In this document: one piece after another, positions 8,578 through 17,193 of the stretch | Numbering within the stretch: position 1 is the first letter of the stretch | How the letters are laid out: the number at the start of each line of letters is the position of its first letter | Source: Pseudonocardia broussonetiae | Lineage (GTDB): Bacteria > Actinomycetota > Actinomycetes > Mycobacteriales > Pseudonocardiaceae | NCBI RefSeq assembly: GCF_013155125.1 | Contig: NZ_CP053564.1 | Coordinates: forward strand, 4,471,501-4,535,500 | DNA: 64,000 bases | Direction: 5' to 3' | Translations under genes and position numbers: made by a program | Notes under the pieces: generated by a model | What the model was told of the DNA's origin: nothing | Seen by the model: only the letters and a program-made list of their open reading frames with translations | The model's database searches: none

Positions 8578-10926
8578 TCAGCTCCCGTTCTGGTGGGCGG
8601 ACTCGGACTGCGAGGCCAGCGCGGCGTTCAACGTCCGCCAGACCTTCTGCGGGGTGCAGGGCATGTCGATCGTGCGGACCCCGAGGTGGCCCATCGCGTC
8701 GACGACGGCGTTGACGACGGCCTGCGGGGCCGCGGTGGCGCCGGACTCGCCGAGGCCCTTGGCGCCCAGCGGGTTGAAGCTCGTCGGCGTGACGACGTGG
8801 TCGGTCTCGTAGCGGGGGAGGTCCTTGGAGGAGGGCAGCGTGTAGTCGACGAGCGTGCCCGCGCCGGGCTGCCCGTCGGCGCCGTAGGTGACCTCCTCGA
8901 TCAGCGCCTGCGCGATCCCCTGCGCGACGCCGCCGTGGATCTGGCCCTTCGCCATCAGCGGGTTGATCACCGTGCCGCAGTCGTCGACGGCGACGTAGCG
9001 GCGGATGCGCACCTTGCCGGTGCCGCGGTCGATCTCGACGACGCAGCAGTGCGCGCCCGAGGGGTAGGACAGGTTGCTCGGCTCGTGGAACGCGGTCTCG
9101 TCCAGGCCGAGGTCGAAGCCGTCGGGCAGCAGGTGCGGCTTGAACGCGCGCACCGCGACCTCGGCCATGTCGACGCCCTGCTGGGGCGCGCCGCGCACGG
9201 AGAAGCGGCCGTCGGCGAGCTCGATGTCGGACTCGTCGGCCTCCAGCATGTGCGCCGCGATCCGGATGGCCTTGTCGCGCACCTTGTTGGCCGCCTTGAA
9301 CACCGCCGAGCCGCCGACCGGCACGCCGCGGCTGCCCATCGTGCCGATGCCCTCCTGCACGGTGGCGGTGTCGCCGTGGATCAGCGTGATCCGCTCGAAC
9401 GGCACCGACAGCTGGTCGGCCACGATCTGCGCGAACGCGGTCTGGTGGCCCTGCCCGTGCGGGCTCGTGCCGACCTTGATCACGGCGGAGCCGTCGACGT
9501 TGAGCCGGACGTTGGCCGACTCCCAGCCGCCGACGTAGCCGAACTGCTCGAACAGCGGGGTCGGGCCGAAGCCGCCCATCTCGACGAACGTCGAGAACCC
9601 GATGCCCAGCAGCGGCGCCTCCGGGTCGTTGCGCAGCGCGGCCTGCTCCGTCCGCAGCGCCTCGTAGTCGACGTGCTCGAGGAGCTTGTCCAGGCAGCCC
9701 GGGAAGTCGGCCTCGTCGTAGACGATGCCCTCGAACTGCGTCGCGTAGGGCATCTCGCCGGGCTGGACGAAGTTGGCGCGCCGGACCTCGAGGGGGTCCA
9801 TGCCCAGCTCGGCGGCGACGTGGTCGACGACCCGCTCGATCATGTACGAGGCCTCGGGGCGCCCGGCGCCGCGGTAGGAGCCGACCGGGGTGGTGTTGGT
9901 GACGACCGAGCGGAAGCTGGGCGCGATCGTCGGGATCCGGTAGCAGCCGCCGGACATGAACGAGGTGAGCGTGGGCAGGCCGATGCCGGTGGCGTCGGGC
10001 CAGCCGCCGCAGTCCTGCGTGATGCGGACGCGCAGGGCGAGCAGGCGGCCCTCGTCGTCGAAGCCGACCTCGACGTCGTGCTGCTGGGCCCGCCCGTGGA
10101 CCATCGACGTCATGTTCTCGCTGCGCGTCTCCACGTACTTGACGGGGCGGCGCAGCCGGCGGGAGAGCTCCGCGGTGAGCAGGAACTCCGGGTAGAACGA
10201 GGCCTTCGCGCCGAAGCCGCCGCCCACGTCGGGCGCGACGAACCGCACCTCCTGCTGGGACAGCCCGAACATCTGCGCGATCTCGTTGCGCATGTGGTGC
10301 GGGGTCTGGCTGGTGCCCCAGATCGTCAGGCCCGAGGACTGCCAGTCGGACAGGCAGACGGTCGGCTCCATCGGCACGGCGGCGCAGCGCTGGTTGACCA
10401 GCGCGAACGCGAGCCGGTGCGGGGCGGCGGCGAGCTCGGCCTCGGCGTCGGTGGCCGAGAGCTGCTGCTCCAGGACCACGTTCGAGGGCAGCCCGTCGAG
10501 GATCGGCGTCGCGCCCTCGGCCGTGGCCGCGGCGATCGAGGCCATGACCGGCAGCTCCTCGTACTCCACGACGACGGCCTCGGCGGCGTCGGCGGCGAGG
10601 TAGCGGTCGGTGGCGACGACGACGGCCACCGGCTCGCCGACGAAGTGGACCTTGCCCGTGGCCAGGCACGGGCGCTCCATGCCGGGGACGGAGCGGGTGG
10701 CGGGCAGGCCCTCCAGGTCGGCGTGGGTCCACACCCCGAGCACGCCGGGCAGCCGCGCCGCCTCGGCGGTGTCGATCGACACGATCCGCGCGTGGGCGAG
10801 GTAGCTGCGCACGAAGACCATGTGGACGGTGCCGGGGAGCCGGATGTCGTCGACGAACGTGCCGCGTCCGGTGAGCAGGGCGGGGTCCTCCTTGCGGACC
10901 ACCGATGCACCGACCATGGATCCCAT
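8578..10926 (-). CDS. Molybdopterin-binding large subunit, form II CoxL-like hydroxylase
   Basis: A 782-aa large subunit of the xanthine oxidase/CO dehydrogenase family. Visible signatures are the N-terminal KEDPALLTGRGTFVDDI, the Moco loop DVGGGFGAKASFYPE, and SYRGAGRPEASYM. SYRGAGR matches the AYRGAGR form II signature and not the AYxCSFR of true aerobic CO dehydrogenase, so CO is an unlikely substrate. C-terminal DDCGTVINPL and GESGATAAPQAVVNAV are typical. It should hydroxylate an aldehyde or N-heterocycle using water. It is the first gene of a coxL-coxS-SDR operon. The ATG at 10926 has AGGAGG-like sequence upstream, and a perfect palindrome lies 53-68 nt upstream of it. Confidence 0.92.
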   Translation of the reverse strand: MGSMVGASVVRKEDPALLTGRGTFVDDIRLPGTVHMVFVRSYLAHARIVSIDTAEAARLPGVLGVWTHADLEGLPATRSVPGMERPCLATGKVHFVGEPVAVVVATDRYLAADAAEAVVVEYEELPVMASIAAATAEGATPILDGLPSNVVLEQQLSATDAEAELAAAPHRLAFALVNQRCAAVPMEPTVCLSDWQSSGLTIWGTSQTPHHMRNEIAQMFGLSQQEVRFVAPDVGGGFGAKASFYPEFLLTAELSRRLRRPVKYVETRSENMTSMVHGRAQQHDVEVGFDDEGRLLALRVRITQDCGGWPDATGIGLPTLTSFMSGGCYRIPTIAPSFRSVVTNTTPVGSYRGAGRPEASYMIERVVDHVAAELGMDPLEVRRANFVQPGEMPYATQFEGIVYDEADFPGCLDKLLEHVDYEALRTEQAALRNDPEAPLLGIGFSTFVEMGGFGPTPLFEQFGYVGGWESANVRLNVDGSAVIKVGTSPHGQGHQTAFAQIVADQLSVPFERITLIHGDTATVQEGIGTMGSRGVPVGGSAVFKAANKVRDKAIRIAAHMLEADESDIELADGRFSVRGAPQQGVDMAEVAVRAFKPHLLPDGFDLGLDETAFHEPSNLSYPSGAHCCVVEIDRGTGKVRIRRYVAVDDCGTVINPLMAKGQIHGGVAQGIAQALIEEVTYGADGQPGAGTLVDYTLPSSKDLPRYETDHVVTPTSFNPLGAKGLGESGATAAPQAVVNAVVDAMGHLGVRTIDMPCTPQKVWRTLNAALASQSESAHQNGS

Positions 10927-10978
10927 GCTGCGGACCTCCTCGTCTCCAGCGACCTGTGCCCGCAGTCACGGACTCCGG

Positions 10979-10994
10979 CGTTAGGAACCTAACG
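10979..10994. promoter_or_regulatory. Perfect palindrome upstream of the molybdenum hydroxylase operon
   Basis: CGTTAGG and CCTAACG are exact inverted copies separated by AA. The site lies 53-68 nt upstream of the coxL-like ATG at 10926, within the 112-bp gap to the P450 stop. Size and symmetry fit a TetR- or MarR-type operator. The CTAACG half resembles the recurring CTRACGACTA motif elsewhere in the region. Confidence 0.55.
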
Positions 10995-11038
10995 TCGAGG
11001 CTGACCGAGGGCAAGGATCACCATGGGCCACCGGACGA

Positions 11039-12250
11039 TCACGGGGCGTCGAAGACCACCGGGTAGGCGGCGAAGTGGTCGCGCGCCGAGTGCGGGTCGC
11101 GCCGGGGCGGGTCGGCGGGATCGGGCCGGGCACCGGCGGTGAGCAGGGCGTCGAGCATGAGCGTGACGGTGCCGAGCACCTGCTCGTGGGCCTGCTCCGG
11201 GGTGGGCTGCTCGGGCGACGGCACGCCGCCGGCGAGCTCGGTGCCGATGCAGGCGTGCATGCCGCCGCCGAAGGCGTGGCCCCAGCGCGGGACGTCGGCG
11301 GGGACCTCCCGCATCGGGTCGTACTCCTCGGGCCGCTCGAACACCCGCGCGTCGCGGTTGGCGCCCGCGATGTCGAGCACCACGAACGACCCCTCGGGGA
11401 TCTCGGTGCCGCCGCGCAGCGTGATGGGCGCGAGGGCGCGGCGCTGGGCCACCGGGCTCGCCGGGTGCAGCCGCAGCGTCTCGTAGACGCAGCGCTGCAG
11501 CAGCGCCGGGTCGCGGCGGGCGCGGTCGGCCGCCTCCGGGTCGCGCTGCGCCCAGGTGAACCAGTCGTCGGCGGCGTGGCTGAACGCGTCGGCCGTGCTG
11601 TGCGAGCCGGCCTGCAGGTAGAAGGCGCACTCGCGGCGCAGGACGTCCTCGTCGATGCCGAGCTCGTCCCAGTTGCGCAGCAGCGCGGTGAGGACGTCGC
11701 GGGGCAGGTCGTCCTCGGTGACCTCCCCGGCGGCGAACCGCTCCAGCAGCGCGCGGCGCCGGGTGATCGAGGGCTGCAGGAAGACGCGGTCGAAGTCGTC
11801 GAGCGCGGCCTGCACCTCGGCCCGCACGACCTCGGGGTCGCGGGTGGTGTGCACCATCGTCGCGCCCTCGGAGAACTTCTTGGCGAACCGGTAGAGCTCG
11901 TCGGTCTCCTCGGGGCTGCCGGTCGGCTGGTCGATCCCGGCCACCATCGCCGTCAGGTTCATGATCGTGCGGTAGCCGATCTCCAGGAGGTCGGCGCGGC
12001 CGGCGGCGCGGAACGGCGCGAGCGTGTCGTGCACGACGTCGCGCAGGAACGCCTTCTCCCAGTACCGGAACGTGCCGCGGCGGAACAGGCGGTTCTCGAC
12101 GCGGCGCCGGCGCCGGTGCTCGCCGCCGTGCAGCACGAGCAGGCTGTCGGCCATCACGACCCCGCCGGCGTCGTAGAGCGCCTGCTTCAGGTCGTGCTGG
12201 CGGTAGGCCTCGCGGACGTCCGCGTACCCGTCGAGCGTGATCGTCTGCAT
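11039..12250 (-). CDS. Cytochrome P450 (paralogue 1)
   Basis: A 403-aa soluble bacterial P450. The I helix reads FYLQAGSHSTADAF, the ExxR motif is in YETLRLHPASP, and the heme loop AFGGGMHACIG supplies the Cys ligand. The usual acid of the I-helix acid-alcohol pair is His, followed by Ser, a pattern recalling the AGxHT of bacterial CYP51. The N terminus (YADVREAYRQHDLKQALYD) and core are closely similar to the P450 at 15997-17193, so the two are paralogues. The start ATG at 12250 matches that of its paralogue. It is divergent from the flavoprotein operon across a 174-bp gap containing two palindromes. Confidence 0.92.
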   Translation of the reverse strand: MQTITLDGYADVREAYRQHDLKQALYDAGGVVMADSLLVLHGGEHRRRRRVENRLFRRGTFRYWEKAFLRDVVHDTLAPFRAAGRADLLEIGYRTIMNLTAMVAGIDQPTGSPEETDELYRFAKKFSEGATMVHTTRDPEVVRAEVQAALDDFDRVFLQPSITRRRALLERFAAGEVTEDDLPRDVLTALLRNWDELGIDEDVLRRECAFYLQAGSHSTADAFSHAADDWFTWAQRDPEAADRARRDPALLQRCVYETLRLHPASPVAQRRALAPITLRGGTEIPEGSFVVLDIAGANRDARVFERPEEYDPMREVPADVPRWGHAFGGGMHACIGTELAGGVPSPEQPTPEQAHEQVLGTVTLMLDALLTAGARPDPADPPRRDPHSARDHFAAYPVVFDAP

Positions 12251-12294
12251 GGCCCGCCTCGCTGCGTCCGGCGCCGGAATGCGGCGTGCTGTCC

Positions 12295-12366
12295 CTAGCG
12301 ACGCTAGCAACGGCGGGTCGCCGACGTCCAGAGCGCAGGCGTGCGTCGTCAGTCCCTTGACGACGC
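12295..12366. promoter_or_regulatory. Two palindromes in the P450/flavoprotein divergent promoter
   Basis: CTAGCG-A-CGCTAG is a perfect 13-bp inverted repeat at 12295-12307. A second, longer one has 9-bp arms: GCGTCGTCA (12343-12351) and TGACGACGC (12358-12366) around the spacer GTCCCT. Read on the minus strand, 12343-12353 is ACTGACGACGC, close to the motif in three other promoter gaps of this region. Their position between starts at 12250 and 12425 fits control of both units. Confidence 0.55.
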
Positions 12367-12424
12367 TCCGGCGCTGCGGGAGTCTCGGTGACCCAGCCCA
12401 CTCGGAGGACACTCGGAGGACAGC

Positions 12425-13879
12425 GTGGCCGAACCCGTCCGGACCCTCACCGCCGACGTCGTCGTGCTCGGCACCGGCCCCGCCGGCATGGCCGCCGTCG
12501 CCGAGGCGGCCGCGGAGGGGGCGGAGGTGGTCGCCGTCGAGGCGATGGAGCACATCGGCGGCAACGCGGTCTGGTCCACCGGCTACCTGGCCTTCGTCGA
12601 CTCGGAGATGCAGCGCGAGCAGGGCATCACCGACGACGTGGAGACCTTCGTCGCCGACGCCCGGGCGATGGTCGAGGAGGCGCGCGACCGGTTCGGCGTC
12701 GAGTGGGACGAGGAGCTGGTGCGGCTGTTCGCCCGCGAGAGCGCGGAGACCTACCGCATCCTCACCGGGCGCGGCGTGCGCTTCTCGCGGTTCATCCCGC
12801 GGCCGCGCCAGCACACCGTCGACCGGATGGCCGCCGTCGAGGACAGCTGGATGCTGGGCCGGGCGTTCCGGCCGGACTTCGACCTGCCCGCCGTCACCAC
12901 GCTGTTCGAGACGGTCGCCGACCGGCTCGTCACCGAGGACGGCCGGGTCACCGGCGTGCTCGCGCACGGCCTGGCCGACGGGCAGCGGTACGCGCTGCAC
13001 GCCCGGCGCGGGGTCGTGCTGGCCACCGGTGGCTACCAGTCCAACCCCGAGCTGCGCCGCCGCTACCAGCCGGAGTTCGTCGCCCGGGCCCCCTACCTGG
13101 GCGTCGACACCTGCCGCGGCGACGGGCACCTGATGGGCCAGGCCGTCGGCGGCGACCTCGTCAACATGACGTTCGTGCCGCCGCTGGTGATCGTGTCGTC
13201 GTCGGTGGTGGAGGACGCGATCGCGGTCAACGCGGCGGGGGAGCGGTTCCACGACGAGGCGGGCCCCTACGAGGAGCGCGTCGAACGGCTGCACGAGCAG
13301 CCCGGGCGCCGCGCCTGGTACGTCGTCGACGAGGAGGTGGCGCGCGAGAAGGCCGGCCTGATCGGGCAGATGCCCGAGCCGCCCGTGCAGGCCGACACCC
13401 TCGACGCCCTGGCCGACGCCATCGGGGTCCCCGCCGCCGCGCTGACCCGCACGGTCGAGGGCTGGAACGCGTTCCTCGCCACCGATGCCGAGCAGGACCC
13501 GGAGTTCGGCCGCGTCGTGCTGCCGCCGCGCCGGCGCCGCTGCGCCACCGCGCCGTTCACGGCCGTGCCGATGGTGGAGGGCGTCAACTTCTGCTGCGGC
13601 GGGTTCCGCGTCACCACCGACCTGCAGGTCGTCGACGTGTTCGGCACGCCGATCAGCGGGCTGTTCGCCGCCGGCGACTGCGTCGGCGGCCTCAACCCCG
13701 TCTCCGACCTCGGCGGCGTCCACATCTGCGGCGGCCTCACCCTCGGGCGCCTGGCCGGGCGCGCCGCGGCCCGCGGCGTCGACGACCGCGCGCACCACGG
13801 CACCGTCCTGCACGCGGGGATGCCCTCGATGCTCGACACGAAGATCGCGCTGGTCCACCTCGACACCCCCCGTTCCTGA
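12425..13879 (+). CDS. FAD-dependent oxidoreductase of the fumarate reductase/ketosteroid dehydrogenase type
   Basis: A 484-aa flavoprotein (FAD_binding_2 class). The N-terminal dinucleotide fold VVVLGTGPAGMAAVAEAAAE (about 11-30) binds FAD. The C-terminal GLFAAGDCVGGLNPVSDLGG closes the FAD domain. Family members catalyse C=C reduction or dehydrogenation next to a carbonyl, for example fumarate reductase flavoprotein or 3-ketosteroid delta1-dehydrogenase, and the substrate here is unknown. No heme or covalent-FMN domain is attached. The GTG at 12425 is preceded by GGAGGA at 12415-12420. It opens an operon with an LLM oxidoreductase (10-nt gap) and a Gfo/Idh/MocA gene. Confidence 0.88.
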   Translation: MAEPVRTLTADVVVLGTGPAGMAAVAEAAAEGAEVVAVEAMEHIGGNAVWSTGYLAFVDSEMQREQGITDDVETFVADARAMVEEARDRFGVEWDEELVRLFARESAETYRILTGRGVRFSRFIPRPRQHTVDRMAAVEDSWMLGRAFRPDFDLPAVTTLFETVADRLVTEDGRVTGVLAHGLADGQRYALHARRGVVLATGGYQSNPELRRRYQPEFVARAPYLGVDTCRGDGHLMGQAVGGDLVNMTFVPPLVIVSSSVVEDAIAVNAAGERFHDEAGPYEERVERLHEQPGRRAWYVVDEEVAREKAGLIGQMPEPPVQADTLDALADAIGVPAAALTRTVEGWNAFLATDAEQDPEFGRVVLPPRRRRCATAPFTAVPMVEGVNFCCGGFRVTTDLQVVDVFGTPISGLFAAGDCVGGLNPVSDLGGVHICGGLTLGRLAGRAAARGVDDRAHHGTVLHAGMPSMLDTKIALVHLDTPRS

Positions 13880-13889
13880 GGAGTCACCG

Positions 13890-14906
13890 ATGTCCGTCGG
13901 AGTCCTGTTCACGCAAGGCCTGGTCACCGGAGACCCGCACACCGTGCTGGGGGAGATCCTCGAGCAGGCCGAGGCCGCCGACCGGCTCGGCTTCTCCGCC
14001 GCGCTGACCACCGAGCACAAGTACTCCGAGGAGTACTTCGGCTCGCCGCTGCACCTGGCCTTCGCGATCGCGGCGCGCACGCGCCGGGTGAAGGTCGGCA
14101 CGGCCATCGCGATCGCGCCGCTCTACAACCCGGTGGAGCTCGCGCAGGACGCCGCCATGCTCGACCAGCTCTCCGGCGGCCGCGCCTGGCTCGGACTGGG
14201 CGCGGGCTACATGCCCGTCGACTACTCGACGGTCGGCGTGAGCTGGGACGACCGCGCCCAGCGCTTCGACGAGACCGTGCGCATCCTGCGGGCCGCGCAC
14301 ACCCGGGACCGGTTCTCCTTCGCCGACGAGATCTACTCCTTCGACGACGTGTCGGTCATCCCGAAGCCCGTGCAGGCCGGGGGCGTGCCCCTGCACCTCG
14401 CGGCGTGGACGCCCGGCGGCCTGCGCCGCGCCGGCCGCCTCGCCGACGGCTGGATCACCAACGCGCTCATGTCGCTGCCGACGATGTCGGCGATGGCCGC
14501 GGACTACCGCGCCGCCGCCGAGGCGCAGGGTCGCACGCCGCACGTCACGTCGATCCGGTTCTGCTGGCCCTACACCTCACGGGAGGCGGCGCTGGAGGAG
14601 TTCGGGGACACGGCGCTGGCCATGGCCCGCACGCTGTTCGACTACGGCGCGATCACCGACCTGCCCGGCGTCACGTCGTCGTCGGAGATCACGCTCGAGG
14701 AGTTCGTCAAGGACCGCTTCGTGTTCGGCACGCCGCAGGAGTGCGTCGAGACGATCGGGCGCTTCCGCGACGAGGCCGGCGTCGACGACTTCCTGATGAT
14801 CTTCCGCTACCCGACCGGGCCCGACAACGCCGCGGTGCTGCAGGCGATGGAGCTGTTCGGGACCGAGGTGCTGCCCGCGCTGGAGCGGCCCGCGGTGCCG
14901 GCGTGA
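13890..14906 (+). CDS. LLM-class (luciferase-like) flavin-dependent oxidoreductase
   Basis: A 338-aa TIM-barrel protein of the bacterial luciferase-like family, which uses reduced flavin (FMNH2 or F420) in monooxygenation or hydride transfer. Typical elements are EILEQAEAADRLGFSAALTTEH at the N terminus, VKVGTAIAIAPLYNPVELAQDAAMLDQLSGGRAWLGLGAG, and FGTPQECVETI near the C terminus. The ATG at 13890 has GAGGAG upstream. It lies in one operon with the upstream flavoprotein and the overlapping downstream Gfo/Idh/MocA gene. The window has a second, only distantly similar LLM gene at 25006-26025. Confidence 0.9.
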   Translation: MSVGVLFTQGLVTGDPHTVLGEILEQAEAADRLGFSAALTTEHKYSEEYFGSPLHLAFAIAARTRRVKVGTAIAIAPLYNPVELAQDAAMLDQLSGGRAWLGLGAGYMPVDYSTVGVSWDDRAQRFDETVRILRAAHTRDRFSFADEIYSFDDVSVIPKPVQAGGVPLHLAAWTPGGLRRAGRLADGWITNALMSLPTMSAMAADYRAAAEAQGRTPHVTSIRFCWPYTSREAALEEFGDTALAMARTLFDYGAITDLPGVTSSSEITLEEFVKDRFVFGTPQECVETIGRFRDEAGVDDFLMIFRYPTGPDNAAVLQAMELFGTEVLPALERPAVPA

Positions 14907-15919
14907 CGGCGCGCTCCCCGCTGCGCGTCGGGATCGTCGGCGTCGCCTACGCCGAGGGCACGCACCTGCCGGCCTACGCGGCGCTGGCGGCCGAGGGGCT
15001 GGTGGAGCTGGTCGCCGTGGCGACCGCGCACCGCGACACGGCCGAGGCGGCGGCGCAGGAGCACGGCATCCCGCGGGCCCACGTCGGGTTCCAGGCGCTG
15101 TGCGCCGACCCGGACGTCGACCTCGTCGACGTCGCCACCCGGCCCAGCCGCCACCGGCCCATGGTCGAGGCGGCGCTGGCCGCGGGCAAGCGGGTGCTGT
15201 GCGAGGCCCCGCTCGCGCCGACCGTCGCGGACGGGGAGGCGATGCTCGGGGCGGCGGGCGACCGCGGGTTCGTCGACATGCAGTCGCGGTTCTGGCCGGG
15301 GGTCACCGAGCTGCGCAGGCTGGTGGCCGACGGGTACGTCGGGCGGGTCGACAACGTCGCCGCCACCGCGCTCTACCCGACGTTCACCACGGAGCGGGCG
15401 ATCGCCTCGTCGGGCTGGTGCGCCGACGCCGCGCACGGCGCGAGCTCGCTGCGGGTGCACGGCCTGCACACCGCCGACCTGCTGCGGTTCGTCTTCGGCG
15501 ACCTCACCGACGTGCGGGGGAGCGCGGCCCGCCGCGAGCCGCTGTGGGACGGGCGGGTGCCGGCCGACAGCGTCGACTCCGCGGCGTGGACGGCGCGCAC
15601 GCCCGACGGGGCGGTCTGCTCGGTGCACTCGTCGTGGATCGCGCGGTTCGGCGCCGGCTTCCGGCTCGTCGTCCACGGCTCCGAGGGGATGCTGCTGGCC
15701 GAGGCGGCCGGGCACACCGGGCACTTCCCGGTGCGGCTCTCGGGCGCCCGGGTCGGGGACGACGCGCCGCGCGAGCTGGTGGCGGCGTCGGGGTCCCCGG
15801 TCGAGCCGTTCACGCGGCTCGTGCGGGCCCTCGCGACGGGCGACGCCGCCGACGTCCCGACGTTCGCCGACGGGCTCGCCGCCCTGCGGATCGCCGGGGC
15901 CGTCGAGACTGCCCGATGA
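14903..15919 (+). CDS. Gfo/Idh/MocA-family protein with altered catalytic Lys
   Basis: A 338-aa protein with an N-terminal Rossmann domain (LRVGIVGVAYAEGTHLPAY) and the C-terminal alpha/beta dehydrogenase domain. The family normally carries EKP, where Lys takes part in hydride transfer; here the segment is VLCEAPLAPT, with Ala in that place. It also has Tyr-Ala where G-x-G is usual. It may therefore be a non-redox or regulatory homologue, or use other residues. Its GTG at 14903 overlaps the LLM stop (GTGA). It is the third gene of the 12425-15919 operon. Confidence 0.8.
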   Translation: MTARSPLRVGIVGVAYAEGTHLPAYAALAAEGLVELVAVATAHRDTAEAAAQEHGIPRAHVGFQALCADPDVDLVDVATRPSRHRPMVEAALAAGKRVLCEAPLAPTVADGEAMLGAAGDRGFVDMQSRFWPGVTELRRLVADGYVGRVDNVAATALYPTFTTERAIASSGWCADAAHGASSLRVHGLHTADLLRFVFGDLTDVRGSAARREPLWDGRVPADSVDSAAWTARTPDGAVCSVHSSWIARFGAGFRLVVHGSEGMLLAEAAGHTGHFPVRLSGARVGDDAPRELVAASGSPVEPFTRLVRALATGDAADVPTFADGLAALRIAGAVETAR

Positions 15920-15940
15920 CGGCGACCGGTTGACGTGAGG

Positions 15941-15954
15941 GCACTAACGACTAC
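15941..15954. promoter_or_regulatory. ACTAACGACTA motif upstream of P450 paralogue 2
   Basis: GCACTAACGACTAC lies 43-56 nt upstream of the P450 ATG at 15997. It differs by one base from ACTGACGACTA at 19812 and 23967, which also lie in promoter gaps. It is a candidate half-site for a shared regulator and implies that the P450-ferredoxin pair has its own promoter. Confidence 0.4.
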
Positions 15955-15996
15955 CGTCCTGGTGGAGCACGAGGCACCGGCGCCGAGGAGAGAACC

Positions 15997-17193
15997 ATGA
16001 CCGCAGCCGTCGTCCCCGAGGTCGTCGTCCTGACGTCGTTCGCCGACGCGAAGGACGCCTACCGCAACAAGGACCTGCGCCAGTCGCTCTACGACGAGGG
16101 CGAGGTCGTGATGGCCGACGTCCTGGTCAACCTGCACGGCGCCGAGCACCGCGACCGCCGCCGCGTCGAGAACCGGCTGTTCCGCCGCGACGTCTTCGAG
16201 CGCTACGAGCGCGACCTGTTCCCCGAGGTCACCGAGCGCACGCTCGCGCCCTACATCGAGGCGGGCGGGGTCGACCTCGTGCACCTGGGCCACGAGCTGA
16301 TGCTCAACCTCGCGGCCGTGACCGCCGGCGTCGACCGGCCGCAGGGCACCGCCGAGGAGACCGGCCGGCTCTACGACTACATGATGCGGTTCATCGAGGG
16401 CGCCACCCTCGCGCACTCCACCGGCGACAAGGCGGCGCAGGCCGTGGCGATCGCGCAGGCGCTGGAGGACTGGGACGCGGAGTTCCTCGCGCCTTCGATC
16501 GCCCGCCGCCGGGCGCTGCCGCCCGAGGAGCAGCCCCGCGACGTGCTCTCGACGCTGCTGCAGCACCAGGACGAGCTGGACCTGCCGCCCCACGTCGTCC
16601 GCCGCGAGGTCGCGTTCTACCTGCTCGCGGGCGGGCACACCAGCGCCACCGCGTTCGTGCGGGCGATCGACCACATGCTCGGCTGGTTCGACGCCCACCC
16701 CGAGCAGCGCGACCGCGCCGGCGACCCGCTGTTCGTGCAGCGCTGCATCCACGAGACCGTGCGCCTCAACCCGTCGAGCCCCACCGGCCGCCGCCGCGCG
16801 CTGGCACCGGTGCGGCTGCGCTCGGGCGTCGAGATCGCGGAGGGCGCCACCGTCGTCATCGACCTCATGGCGGTCAACCGGGACGTCGAGCTGTTCGGGC
16901 CCGACGCCGCCGCGTTCGACCCCGACCGCGTGCCGCCGCCGGGCGTCGCGCCGTTCGGGCTGAGCTTCGCCGCGGGGATGCACGTCTGCATCGGGCAGGA
17001 CCTCGCCGCGGGCGTCGTCGCGCGGCCGGACACCGATCCCGACGCGCACCTGTTCGGCCTGGTCACCGGGGCGGTCGGGCAGATGTTCGCCGCCGGTGTG
17101 CGGCGCGACCCGGAGCACCCGCCGCAGCGCGACGCCGCCACCGCCCGCCCCTACTGGGGCACCTACCCGGTGCTGCTGGGGGGTGCGCGGTGA
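15997..17193 (+). CDS. Cytochrome P450 (paralogue 2)
   Basis: A 398-aa P450 paralogous to 11039-12250 along its full length. The I helix is FYLLAGGHTSATAF, again with His-Thr where most P450s have an acid and Thr. ExxR is in HETVRLNPSSP, and the heme loop is SFAAGMHVCIG. Start ATG at 15997 follows GAGGAGAG. The stop overlaps the ferredoxin GTG by 4 nt, so the two are translated together and the ferredoxin is the likely electron donor. Both P450s may act on one substrate or on consecutive intermediates (inference). No ferredoxin reductase gene is in the window. Confidence 0.93.
   Translation: MTAAVVPEVVVLTSFADAKDAYRNKDLRQSLYDEGEVVMADVLVNLHGAEHRDRRRVENRLFRRDVFERYERDLFPEVTERTLAPYIEAGGVDLVHLGHELMLNLAAVTAGVDRPQGTAEETGRLYDYMMRFIEGATLAHSTGDKAAQAVAIAQALEDWDAEFLAPSIARRRALPPEEQPRDVLSTLLQHQDELDLPPHVVRREVAFYLLAGGHTSATAFVRAIDHMLGWFDAHPEQRDRAGDPLFVQRCIHETVRLNPSSPTGRRRALAPVRLRSGVEIAEGATVVIDLMAVNRDVELFGPDAAAFDPDRVPPPGVAPFGLSFAAGMHVCIGQDLAAGVVARPDTDPDAHLFGLVTGAVGQMFAAGVRRDPEHPPQRDAATARPYWGTYPVLLGGAR

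Noticed and set aside
8578..10926. Aerobic carbon monoxide dehydrogenase large subunit
   Set aside because: The active-site loop is SYRGAGR (form II), not the AYxCSFR of true CO dehydrogenase, and the FAD subunit gene is absent.
11039..14107. A 1022-codon minus-strand frame spanning the P450 and the flavoprotein gene
   Set aside because: Only the P450 part (to 12250) has family similarity. The rest is an antisense artefact of high GC content over a well-supported plus-strand flavoprotein gene.
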